Positions 21,948 through 27,796 of a stretch of 27,972 nucleotides of DNA are shown in pieces. Position 1 is the first letter of the stretch. Each line of letters starts with the position of its first letter. Location of the stretch: the IMG/VR virus record IMGVR_UViG_3300030109_003198, positions 1,473 through 29,444 of that record; one strand, 5' to 3'. This DNA comes from a virus. A model generated the notes under the pieces. That model had not been told where the DNA came from. It saw only the letters and a list, made by a program, of their open reading frames with translations, and did not search any database. A program made the translations under genes and the position numbers.

Positions 21948-22275
21948 TATATTTAATATCCATGATATAGGAGGCTCCGTAATAAAAGATAATAAAACCT
22001 ATCTTCTTAAAGATAATAAAACATTAAAAAATCTTGTATTAAGCAGCACTCTTCTCAAGCCTAATGAAGAAACACGGGGGCATTCGCATGAAGGACAGGA
22101 AGAAGTTTATTATTTTGTCGATGGTCACGGACAGATGACGTTAGGAGAAGAGTCTTTCCATGTTGCATCTGGAGATGTTGTTTTGATACCAGATGGAGTT
22201 TTCCATAAAGTAATTAACCCTACGGCAGAACACTTATATTTTGTTTGTGTGTTCGACGGCAAAAGAAATCATTAA
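21931..22275 (+). CDS. Single-domain cupin, probable metal-dependent sugar or small-molecule enzyme
   Basis: 114 residues. Cupin motif 1 is GHSHEGQEEVYYFVDGHG (50-67), giving metal ligands H51, H53 and E57 or E58; motif 2 is GDVVLIPDGVFHKVIN (81-96) with H92 as fourth ligand. All four ligands are present, so it should bind a metal. The family is broad (isomerases, oxygenases, mannose-6-phosphate isomerase-like), so the substrate cannot be read from sequence. The neighbouring glycosyltransferase makes a sugar role conceivable. It overlaps the Nmad1-like gene by 17 nt; an in-frame ATG at 21937 is an alternative start. Confidence 0.85.
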   Translation: MKMTNNIFNIHDIGGSVIKDNKTYLLKDNKTLKNLVLSSTLLKPNEETRGHSHEGQEEVYYFVDGHGQMTLGEESFHVASGDVVLIPDGVFHKVINPTAEHLYFVCVFDGKRNH

Positions 22276-22461
22276 ATGCATTTTAGAAAAGAGATCGAAG
22301 AGATCGCAGAATTAGCGAGTAAAGAACATCCGATTAAGATTGCTCATTGGGCAATTAAAAATAAAAAAGAAAGATTAGAAGAGGTTTTTAAATTTAGATC
22401 TAAGACATTCGCCAACCTAGAAGATTATCTTGACTATTGCGTTAAAGATTCTATAAGTTAA
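22276..22461 (+). CDS. Small helical protein, unknown function
   Basis: 61 residues, starting directly after the cupin stop codon and ending 2 nt before the next gene. Three charged helices are suggested (FRKEIEEIAELASKE, KIAHWAIKNKKERLEEVFKF, NLEDYLDYCVKD). No motif is recognised and no membrane segment is present. Confidence 0.62.
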   Translation: MHFRKEIEEIAELASKEHPIKIAHWAIKNKKERLEEVFKFRSKTFANLEDYLDYCVKDSIS

Positions 22462-22463
22462 TC

Positions 22464-22928
22464 ATGAACATATTTGCCGTAGATAGTGACCCCAAGACCG
22501 CAGCACAACAATTGTGCGATAAGCACGTTGTTAAGATGATTCTAGAGTCAGCGCAGATGCTTTGCGCTGTCTTTCCTAATGGTGATGCTCCATACAGGAG
22601 AGCATTCTACAATCACCCTTGCACCAAGTGGGCTAGAGAATCCGCAGAGAACTACGAGTGGTTAATAGATCACGCTTACGCTATGTGCCAAGAGTATACC
22701 AGACGTTACGGTAAGGTACATAAGTCCCTTGATACCATCCAATGGTGCGGATCTAATTACCACAAGCTAAATATACCACGCAAGGGATTGACTAAGTTCG
22801 CACAAGCAATGCCAGAAGAATACAAAAACAACTGTTCTGTTACGGCTTATCGTTCTTACTACAACGGAGAGAAAGCTTACTTCGCCAAGTGGACTAAGAG
22901 AAAGACTCCTTCTTGGTTTAATGCTTAA
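22464..22928 (+). CDS. Conserved phage protein with LCDKHVVKM motif, unknown biochemical role
   Basis: 154 residues. The start MNIFAVDSDPKTAAQQLCDK, the HVVKMILESAQML helix, the middle HPCTKWARESAENYEWL and the end AYRSYYNGEKAYFAKWTKR are, from memory, hallmarks of a family widespread in marine myo- and siphoviruses. It is sometimes annotated as pyrimidine-dimer DNA glycosylase-like, but I cannot verify that link from sequence, so no function is assigned. Conserved Cys18, His20 and several Trp/Tyr residues suggest an enzyme or nucleic-acid-binding protein. Base composition is richer in GC than the small genes around it. Confidence 0.75.
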   Translation: MNIFAVDSDPKTAAQQLCDKHVVKMILESAQMLCAVFPNGDAPYRRAFYNHPCTKWARESAENYEWLIDHAYAMCQEYTRRYGKVHKSLDTIQWCGSNYHKLNIPRKGLTKFAQAMPEEYKNNCSVTAYRSYYNGEKAYFAKWTKRKTPSWFNA

Positions 22929-23679
22929 AATTATTACGACTTGCTATAACTGCGAGCATTTCATAGAGAAATGTATCGAAAGTGTGTTGGTCCAAGATGA
23001 GAGCGAGTGGGAGATGTATATTACAGATGACGCAAGCTCTGACAAATCTGTAGAAGTAGCGCAAAAAACTGCAAATCGTGACCCAAGAATAAAAATTCTT
23101 CGCAATAAAAAAAACATGGGAGCAGTCTTTAACAAGACAAGTAATTTTGTTTATCACGCTAAACCTACCGATGAAGATATTATTGTGACCTTGGATGGCG
23201 ATGATAATCTTATTAATGCTAGAGCTTTATCATATCTAAAAGAAATATATTTAAAGGGTTATTGGTTAACTTATGGTGGGTTCAAATGTAGCGACAATGT
23301 TACTTTTCCAAATTCATTTATGAATCCAATAGATTGGTCATTATCATTGCGTAGACAACGGTATTGTTTAACTCATCTTAGATCTCATAAGTTTTTTCTA
23401 TATAAAAATATTAAAAATAAAGATTTAAGATACAAGAATGGAGTTTTATTTAAATTTCCAGAGGACATAATTTTAAATATACCTATGGCAGAAATGGCGG
23501 GACCAGATAAATGTTTCTACATTAAAGAAAAACTTTATCAGTATCGCTTTCATGAAAAGACAGACCACTTCTTGAATGATGATCACAGGACAAAAATAGT
23601 CCAAGATGATCTTAGTTACAGATCGGAATACCCACGCAAAACAAAAGATCAGTTATTAAAACATAAATGCGATTGGTAA
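22921..23679 (+). CDS. Family 2 glycosyltransferase (GT-A fold)
   Basis: 252 residues. N-terminus KIITTCYNCEHFIEKCIESV with TDDASSDKS (35-43) for nucleotide-sugar binding, and TLDGDD (90-95) as the metal-binding DxD equivalent. The C-terminal half (WLTYGGFKCSD, FHEKTDHFLND) fits acceptor-binding regions of GT2 enzymes, including those that glycosylate phage DNA or surface glycans. No membrane anchor is seen, so it acts in the cytoplasm. It overlaps the previous gene by 8 nt and is the last gene of the operon. Confidence 0.88.
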   Translation: MLKIITTCYNCEHFIEKCIESVLVQDESEWEMYITDDASSDKSVEVAQKTANRDPRIKILRNKKNMGAVFNKTSNFVYHAKPTDEDIIVTLDGDDNLINARALSYLKEIYLKGYWLTYGGFKCSDNVTFPNSFMNPIDWSLSLRRQRYCLTHLRSHKFFLYKNIKNKDLRYKNGVLFKFPEDIILNIPMAEMAGPDKCFYIKEKLYQYRFHEKTDHFLNDDHRTKIVQDDLSYRSEYPRKTKDQLLKHKCDW

Positions 23680-23684
23680 AACCC

Positions 23685-23715
23685 CCAGATCGAACGATAT
23701 TTTGCCAAATAAGCG
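23685..23715. repeat. Dispersed repeat unit, CCCAGATCGAACGA...AAATAAGCG
   Basis: Directly after the glycosyltransferase stop codon. CCAGATCGAACGA, 8 nt, then CAAATAAGCG matches the tandem units near 27905-27933 (CCAGATCAACCGA, 7 nt, TAAATAAACG). A partial copy (CCCAGATCGAACGA...GCCAAAT) also occurs at 21787-21811 inside the Nmad1-like gene. Confidence 0.55.
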
Positions 23716-23735
23716 TATATAAAATTAATAAAAAA

Positions 23736-23794
23736 AAATAAAAACTTAAAAAAATTAATTAAATATTTCTTTTTGTAAACTAAAGTTTTTATTT
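23736..23794. terminator. AT-only inverted repeat between convergent genes
   Basis: AAATAAAAACTT (23736-23747) and AAGTTTTTATTT (23783-23794) are a perfect 12-bp inverted repeat with a 35-nt loop, placed between the end of the plus-strand operon and the end of the minus-strand gene at 23812. It may be a weak bidirectional terminator; the stem has only two G-C pairs and a long loop, so this is uncertain. Confidence 0.35.
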
Positions 23795-23811
23795 ATTCGG
23801 TATCTAATTAA

Positions 23812-24150
23812 CTAAATCAAATCAATCGATTTACTTATTGAACCCAAAGATTTAATTTGTAGTATTAAGCTAGCTACGTTAGTAACACAAATCTTTTCTG
23901 TCGTTACTGTGAGAGGGTAATTCATCTCCGTATCTAATCTTATCCCTTCTTCGTTTGCCTCTGGCGATACAATCTCTGATACGAAATCGTATAAACCTTT
24001 TCTTTTTAATAGAGAATAATAATAATCTCTTTGTTCTTTTTGTGCCTCCACTATAACATCCATGTGGTAGTGCAATTTTATTGCGCTTGTTAGATACCTA
24101 AAATATAATCCTTCGTTTGTGGTGAGTTCAGAAACTACTATCAAGGTCAT
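23812..24150 (-). CDS. Lone minus-strand gene, unknown function
   Basis: 112 residues from the ATG at 24150. The frame extends to 24192, but the extra residues (MTFFYFKFFCVIKY) are translated from AT-rich promoter-like DNA, so the internal ATG is preferred. The start MTLIVVSELTTNEGLYFRYLT is followed by a helical, tyrosine-rich middle (QRDYYYSLLKRKGLYDFVSEIV) and NYPLTVTTEKICVTNVASL. No domain is recognised. It is the only right-half gene on this strand beyond the adhesin unit and is divergent from the AT-hook/RuvB operon, a position often held by regulators. Confidence 0.65.
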   Translation of the reverse strand: MTLIVVSELTTNEGLYFRYLTSAIKLHYHMDVIVEAQKEQRDYYYSLLKRKGLYDFVSEIVSPEANEEGIRLDTEMNYPLTVTTEKICVTNVASLILQIKSLGSISKSIDLI

Positions 24151-24200
24151 ATATTTAATTACACAAAAGAATTTAAAATAAAAAAAAGTCAAAAAAATGC

Positions 24201-24228
24201 TTGCGCCCCTAATTTAAATGGATATAAT
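24201..24228 (+). promoter_or_regulatory. Promoter TTGCGC-16-TATAAT for the RuvB operon
   Basis: TTGCGC (24201-24206) and TATAAT (24223-24228) are 16 nt apart; the ATG at 24238 follows 9 nt after the -10 box, leaving a leader of only about 2-3 nt. The divergent gene on the other strand needs its own signals in the same 87-nt gap, where TTGACT lies on the minus strand about 24186-24191. Confidence 0.72.
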
Positions 24229-24237
24229 AGACGGCAT

Positions 24238-24471
24238 ATGAACGAAACACCAAAGAAAAGAGGTCGCCCTGCGGGTTCAACTTCATTTACCAGAATCAAA
24301 CTAAAAGATCTGGCTGATCAGTTGGGACAGCAAGCGACCGTTGTAGTATCTAAACGGTGGTTAGAAGAGATTGGCTTGACAGTCGATGCTTCTCCTGCTA
24401 AAACAGAAACAATCCAAGAGGCAACGGAGCCAGAAGAAAAAATTCAATTCTCCGTCAACACATTTGAGTAA
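24238..24471 (+). CDS. AT-hook DNA-binding protein
   Basis: 77 residues. Residues 6-15 (KKRGRPAGST) are a perfect AT-hook core (RGRP flanked by basic residues), which binds the minor groove of AT-rich DNA. A small helical or strand region follows (IKLKDLADQLGQQATVVVSKRWLEEIGL), then a low-complexity Glu/Thr-rich tail. It is first in the operon and shares its last base with the start of the RuvB-like gene. It may help load the ATPase on DNA or act as a regulator; neither can be shown here. Confidence 0.75.
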   Translation: MNETPKKRGRPAGSTSFTRIKLKDLADQLGQQATVVVSKRWLEEIGLTVDASPAKTETIQEATEPEEKIQFSVNTFE

Positions 24472-25391
24472 TGAGCAAAACCACTGATATGTTTGAGGGT
24501 CTTATAGGACAAGACACATTAAAAACCAGACTAGGCTTTTATAAAGAAGCCAAAGAAGCTACTGGCACACTTCCTTTTCTTCTTTTCAACGGAGCAAAAG
24601 GATTAGGCAAGACAGAGTATGCAAAAGCATTTGCTAAATCTCTGGGTAAACCCATGATTGAAATTAATTGTTCTACTATTCGTAATGCAGAGCAGTTCTT
24701 TGAACAGGTTTTTATTCCTGCGATTCTGGACAAAGATGTAACCGTTCTACTGGACGAAGCACACGCACTACCGAAGGATTTAGAAATGTCGTTTCTGACT
24801 ATCTTCAATGTGGAGGGGGCTAAGACCAAACGATTTGAATTTGGTGAATCAAGTTTCTTGTTTGACTTCCAAAGGCAGACTTTCTTGTTTGCGACTACGG
24901 AGCTAGACAAATTGTTTCCTCCTTTTAAAGATCGCCTCACCCAATTAGACTTTGAGCCATATACTTCAGAGCAGTTGGGAGGCATCATTGCAAAGAAGTT
25001 AGACTGGATTACATTTAATGATGGAGTGATGGTTGACATTGCTGAAACAGTTAGAGGTAATGCACGGTCTGCTATAAAAAGATCTTTAGAAATCAGTTGT
25101 TACGCTGAAGTCAATAACAGATCTAACTTTGGCAGAAAAGACTGGAAAGAATTATGCGATCTCTTGGGCATCATGCCTTATGGAATCAATCACACCGAGC
25201 TACAGGTTATGCGTATCCTCAAAGATCGTGGAGCTTGCACCTTGCAAATGTTATGTGCGGTTACTGGAATGTCTAGGACAGCTATCCAGAAAGATGCAGA
25301 AGTCCACTTGTTGAAGAATGGCTTTATGAAGATAGACGGCAAGAGAGAAATCACAGGTAAAGGAATCAAAGCTTTAGAGAGATTAAGTTAA
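24471..25391 (+). CDS. RuvB-like AAA+ ATPase (Holliday junction motor homologue)
   Basis: 306 residues, close to bacterial RuvB (about 335). Walker A is GAKGLGKT (41-48), Walker B VLLDEAH (92-98), sensor 1 ATTE (141-144), the arginine finger probably R155 in PFKDRL, and sensor 2 R199 in GNARS. The C-terminal winged helix (about 238-306: HTELQVMRILKDRG, CTLQMLCAVTGMSRT) matches the RuvB DNA-binding domain. In bacteria RuvB drives branch migration with RuvA. No RuvA or RuvC gene is seen here, so the protein may use host RuvA, the AT-hook neighbour, or act as another replication or recombination motor. Confidence 0.85.
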   Translation: MSKTTDMFEGLIGQDTLKTRLGFYKEAKEATGTLPFLLFNGAKGLGKTEYAKAFAKSLGKPMIEINCSTIRNAEQFFEQVFIPAILDKDVTVLLDEAHALPKDLEMSFLTIFNVEGAKTKRFEFGESSFLFDFQRQTFLFATTELDKLFPPFKDRLTQLDFEPYTSEQLGGIIAKKLDWITFNDGVMVDIAETVRGNARSAIKRSLEISCYAEVNNRSNFGRKDWKELCDLLGIMPYGINHTELQVMRILKDRGACTLQMLCAVTGMSRTAIQKDAEVHLLKNGFMKIDGKREITGKGIKALERLS

Positions 25392-25708
25392 TGAACAAAA
25401 AGAAAACATATAGTTTACCTTCCACAATAACAGTTGGGGGCATGAAGTTCAAGATAGAATTCAAAGAGATGGATGATTATGGAGAGATGGACTTCGATAA
25501 AAAGATTATTTCTATTAGGAAGGGTCTTAGTATAGAGGATCAATTGGATACTTTAATTCATGAGGTTCATCATGCCGCCCTAGGTATCAGTGGTTTATCA
25601 AACATTCTTGATTGTGAGAATACAGAAGAGGCTTTGGTAAGAATCGTAGATTATATGGTTATTCCTATTGTCAAAGAAGAATATAAGAAGTATATTAGTA
25701 GCAAATGA
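25391..25708 (+). CDS. Small zinc metallopeptidase-like protein (HExxH)
   Basis: 105 residues. LDTLIHEVHHAAL holds H57-E58-x-x-H61, the zinc-binding motif of ImmA/SprT-like peptidases. Upstream strands GEMDFDKKIISIRKGLS and the later EALVRIVDYMV helix fit small phage proteins of this type, where a downstream acidic residue (E79/E80 or D87) would be the third ligand. It is coupled to the RuvB-like gene (TAATG). Possible roles include cleaving a repressor or another protein; no target can be named. Confidence 0.72.
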   Translation: MNKKKTYSLPSTITVGGMKFKIEFKEMDDYGEMDFDKKIISIRKGLSIEDQLDTLIHEVHHAALGISGLSNILDCENTEEALVRIVDYMVIPIVKEEYKKYISSK

Positions 25709-25875
25709 ACACACAATTATATAGCCAGTATTGCAGGGTAAATGATGCAGTATTCGAATTGGTTTCATCGATAGCGGAATTAGGAGCAAAAGATATAGAT
25801 GTAAACCTTACACTGTCAGATATCGAAGACACTGTATATAAGAAACTTAAAGAGATAGAAGATGCAGAAGAGTAA
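25705..25875 (+). CDS. 56-residue acidic helical protein
   Basis: The ATG overlaps the previous stop (ATGA) and the end overlaps the next start by 14 nt, which supports this short frame. The protein is soluble and acidic with helices FELVSSIAELGA and LSDIEDTVYKKLKEIEDAEE. No family recognised. Confidence 0.65.
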   Translation: MNTQLYSQYCRVNDAVFELVSSIAELGAKDIDVNLTLSDIEDTVYKKLKEIEDAEE

Positions 25876-26137
25876 ATTATTTACAGTAGTAGACAAAGCA
25901 GAGCAAACAAAAACTGTTTGTTGGTTGGGGGATGATAAATTTTCAGAGGACATTAAAACCTTTGATCCAGAGAGAGAAGAAGATTTAGATTTAGTTGATT
26001 TGGATTCTGTCATCAGCTATTACTTCGAGAAGGATGACTTAACCGAAGATAATGATTTGATTGGTATGAATTGGGATGGGAAAGAGGATGACTACACAGT
26101 GATCGAAAAGATCATTCACATACATATTATTAATTAA
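25862..26137 (+). CDS. Acidic protein, unknown function
   Basis: 91 residues, very rich in Asp and Glu (about a third of residues), with VCWLGDDKFSEDIKTFDPER and DWDG-like NWDGKEDDY. No membrane segment or catalytic motif. Highly acidic small proteins in phages sometimes mimic DNA and block DNA-binding host enzymes; that is only a possibility here. Starts inside the end of the previous gene. Confidence 0.6.
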   Translation: MQKSKLFTVVDKAEQTKTVCWLGDDKFSEDIKTFDPEREEDLDLVDLDSVISYYFEKDDLTEDNDLIGMNWDGKEDDYTVIEKIIHIHIIN

Positions 26138-26153
26138 TTTAAAAGAATTTAAA

Positions 26154-26402
26154 ATGACAAAAACAGAATATGAAGTCTACTTGAGGCATGGAGATGAAGA
26201 AGGGGAGTTCTTTGTAGACGTAAGAAAAGATATTGTTGATTCTAATAACGAGATCATTAATGGTGGAGAGTATATAGAAGGAGAGATTTTTGACAATTAC
26301 GATAAGGCGAAAGAAAGATTCTCACAGTTTGTGATGCAATTCTTGGAGACAGGTGACACAGTAGGTGAAAACAACGAAGTAGAATATGAAAAAAACATTT
26401 GA
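26154..26402 (+). CDS. Acidic protein, unknown function
   Basis: 82 residues, acidic, with alternating strands (YEVYLRHGDEEGEFFVDVRK, EIINGGEYIEGEIF) and a C-terminal helix (KAKERFSQFVMQFLE). No motif recognised. The gap to the previous gene is 16 nt of AT-rich DNA with no clear Shine-Dalgarno sequence; the end overlaps the next gene by 17 nt. Confidence 0.6.
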   Translation: MTKTEYEVYLRHGDEEGEFFVDVRKDIVDSNNEIINGGEYIEGEIFDNYDKAKERFSQFVMQFLETGDTVGENNEVEYEKNI

Positions 26403-26562
26403 GATACAATTACGGATGCACGTAGATGCAGAGACGGAAGAGGATGCTGTGAGTCAATTCTTTGATGACATTGACAGTAGTGATGTCACGCTAGATATTA
26501 GAGACATTGCTTCGGGGGAAGATGCTGTAGATGCCGTGAAGTTAACTTATGTGGACAAATGA
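26386..26562 (+). CDS. 58-residue acidic protein
   Basis: Short frame overlapping both neighbours (17 nt upstream, ATGA downstream). FEIQLRMHVDAETEEDAVSQFF and VTLDIRDIASGEDAVDAVKL look like a compact alpha/beta fold; the 'A.(T)EEDA...' strand-helix pattern is common in small phage proteins. No function recognised. Confidence 0.62.
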   Translation: MKKTFEIQLRMHVDAETEEDAVSQFFDDIDSSDVTLDIRDIASGEDAVDAVKLTYVDK

Positions 26563-26966
26563 TCTGCAAACAATCTAAATGCAAGTATCCTGTTACCTGT
26601 GACCATAACAGTAAATGCATGGAAGAATTAATTATATTAGCAAACCACAATAGAAACAATAAAATGAAAGCGACTATTAACATAACCAACACCATGCTCG
26701 ATAAGAGTATAATCGATGCAAACAAATCAGTTTGTGAGCTAGCCAAACAATTCTCTTTTGATTATTCAGAAGCAGATTGTGGAGCCAAACATCCAGTATC
26801 GGGTAAGTATCCTGATGGAACCGAAGCAAGAGTAACCTTTTATAAGGCTAAGACCAGAGGAGACAAGAGAATCTCTATTACCAAGCTAAAGCATCAAGCA
26901 GAGGCAGGTGATGTAGTAACACTCCAAAAGAATCGGGGTAAGATTAAGATCCTTATTAATGATTAA
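26559..26966 (+). CDS. Cysteine-rich N-terminus plus basic domain, unknown function
   Basis: 135 residues. The first 36 residues carry four cysteines (C3, C8, C14, C20) in spacing that could bind a metal. From the internal ATG at 26664 the rest (MKATINITNTMLDKSIIDAN onward) reads like a stand-alone basic protein with VTFYKAKTRGDKRISITKLK. So this may be one protein or two start sites. It is coupled to the gene before (ATGA) and overlaps the next by 8 nt. Confidence 0.62.
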   Translation: MICKQSKCKYPVTCDHNSKCMEELIILANHNRNNKMKATINITNTMLDKSIIDANKSVCELAKQFSFDYSEADCGAKHPVSGKYPDGTEARVTFYKAKTRGDKRISITKLKHQAEAGDVVTLQKNRGKIKILIND

Positions 26967-27063
26967 GATTTTGTTGGTCTGGTGGAGTCTGGGATTCGTC
27001 CCTGTAATTATACTTTATTGTTTAATGTGTTCCTTCACTAAACTAATCAAAGAGCTAAGATAA
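26959..27063 (+). CDS. 34-residue membrane peptide
   Basis: One hydrophobic helix fills most of the protein (ILLVWWSLGFVPVIILYCLM, residues 4-23) with a basic end (KLIKELR). Start inside the preceding gene, stop overlapping the next start as TAATG. The tight packing on both sides supports it despite its size. Confidence 0.58.
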   Translation: MIKILLVWWSLGFVPVIILYCLMCSFTKLIKELR

Positions 27064-27203
27064 TGAAGTATAAAACTGAAATACTAGAAATGGCAAGGAT
27101 TGCTTGTGCAAGCATCCACGATGATCTGCAAGATCAGATGGATATATCGGATGATCTGTTTATTGAGATCAGAGATTACATACAAGATAAACTAAATGAG
27201 TGA
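27063..27203 (+). CDS. 46-residue helical protein
   Basis: Starts on the last base of the previous stop (TAATG) and overlaps the next gene by 8 nt. Sequence is helical and acidic (TEILEMARIACASIHDDLQD, DDLFIEIRDYIQDKLNE). No family recognised. Confidence 0.6.
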   Translation: MKYKTEILEMARIACASIHDDLQDQMDISDDLFIEIRDYIQDKLNE

Positions 27204-27408
27204 TTACAAATCTCCAGATGAGCTTATCAGAGAGCTTGTCAACGTCCTGCTATCTGCTGAAGCAGATCTTATAGCACTACGTCAGGTAGACAATTCTGGT
27301 AGGACTAAAGACACACTAGGGGAGATATACAGAGTAAAAGAACTAGTAGAATACAATAGCAAGTATTCCAACAGCAAGAGTATAGATTTATTCAACCGCC
27401 GTTTGTAA
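27196..27408 (+). CDS. 70-residue helical protein
   Basis: Helical, soluble (DELIRELVNVLLSAEADLIALRQ, then EIYRVKELVEYNSKYSNSKS) with a basic C-terminus (LFNRRL). No recognised domain. Last gene of the coupled run that starts at 24238. Confidence 0.62.
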   Translation: MSDYKSPDELIRELVNVLLSAEADLIALRQVDNSGRTKDTLGEIYRVKELVEYNSKYSNSKSIDLFNRRL

Positions 27409-27584
27409 TTATAAAAACCCTTTTCTTTTCATTCGTTTGTAACTACAGAGAGTATAAGATACATAGAGGGGAATATATAAGAGAATATACTGCAACCATA
27501 GGGAAAACCTGCATATAAGTAGAATGGCTTACTCCCTACTCTTTTTAATTAATTAAATACCTTTTAATACAATTTAAAATAACT
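27409..27584. other. Non-coding AT-rich stretch
   Basis: No frame longer than about ten codons begins here. The sequence has several purine-rich AGAGAATATA-like blocks and a weak AGTAG...CTACT stem followed by TTTTT near 27517-27545, possibly a poor terminator. TACAAT (27568-27573) or TAAAAT (27575-27580) could be a -10 box for the next small gene. Confidence 0.4.
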
Positions 27585-27710
27585 ATGGGTGAGTTTAACC
27601 CCTTTATCTTTACAGTCTTATTCTTTTTACTCCTATATAGTGCCTTTAGGAACGGAGAGAAAACCTCTCATAGAGACGAAGACATAGACGATTACTGGTC
27701 TGATGGTTAG
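27585..27710 (+). CDS. 41-residue membrane protein
   Basis: Residues 5-21 (NPFIFTVLFFLLLYSAF) are one membrane helix, followed by a charged tail ending in DEDIDDYWSDG. Same plan (one helix plus charged tail) as the 43-residue protein at 18674. No Shine-Dalgarno sequence; possible -10 boxes lie 4-11 nt upstream. Confidence 0.55.
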   Translation: MGEFNPFIFTVLFFLLLYSAFRNGEKTSHRDEDIDDYWSDG

Positions 27711-27723
27711 GATATAAGACTAC

Positions 27724-27796
27724 GGGTGTGTAGCCCAACGGCAGAGGCAACAGACTTAAAATCTGTAAAGTGCGGGTTCGAATCCCGCCACACCCA
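27724..27796 (+). tRNA. tRNA with anticodon UAA (Leu, UUA codons), short variable loop
   Basis: 73 nt. Acceptor GGGTGTG/CACACCC, D stem GCC/GGC, anticodon stem ACAGA/TCTGT with loop CTTAAAA giving anticodon TAA at 27757-27759, five-nt variable loop AAAGT, T arm GCGGG-TTCGAAT-CCCGC, discriminator A; CCA is not encoded. The anticodon reads UUA, a leucine codon common in this AT-rich genome, but bacterial tRNA-Leu normally has a long variable arm, so charging identity is uncertain. Confidence 0.9.

Noticed and set aside
24151-24192. Longer start for the lone minus-strand gene
   Set aside because: The added residues are Phe/Tyr/Lys-rich translation of an AT-rich promoter region; the ATG at 24150 gives a normal protein start.
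24539-25039. 166-codon minus-strand frame
   Set aside because: It is a shadow of the RuvB-like gene, whose motifs are all in the plus frame; no promoter or recognisable protein on the minus strand.
27724-27796. Ochre suppressor tRNA
   Set aside because: A suppressor of UAA needs anticodon UUA; the loop gives 5'-UAA-3', which reads the sense codon UUA.
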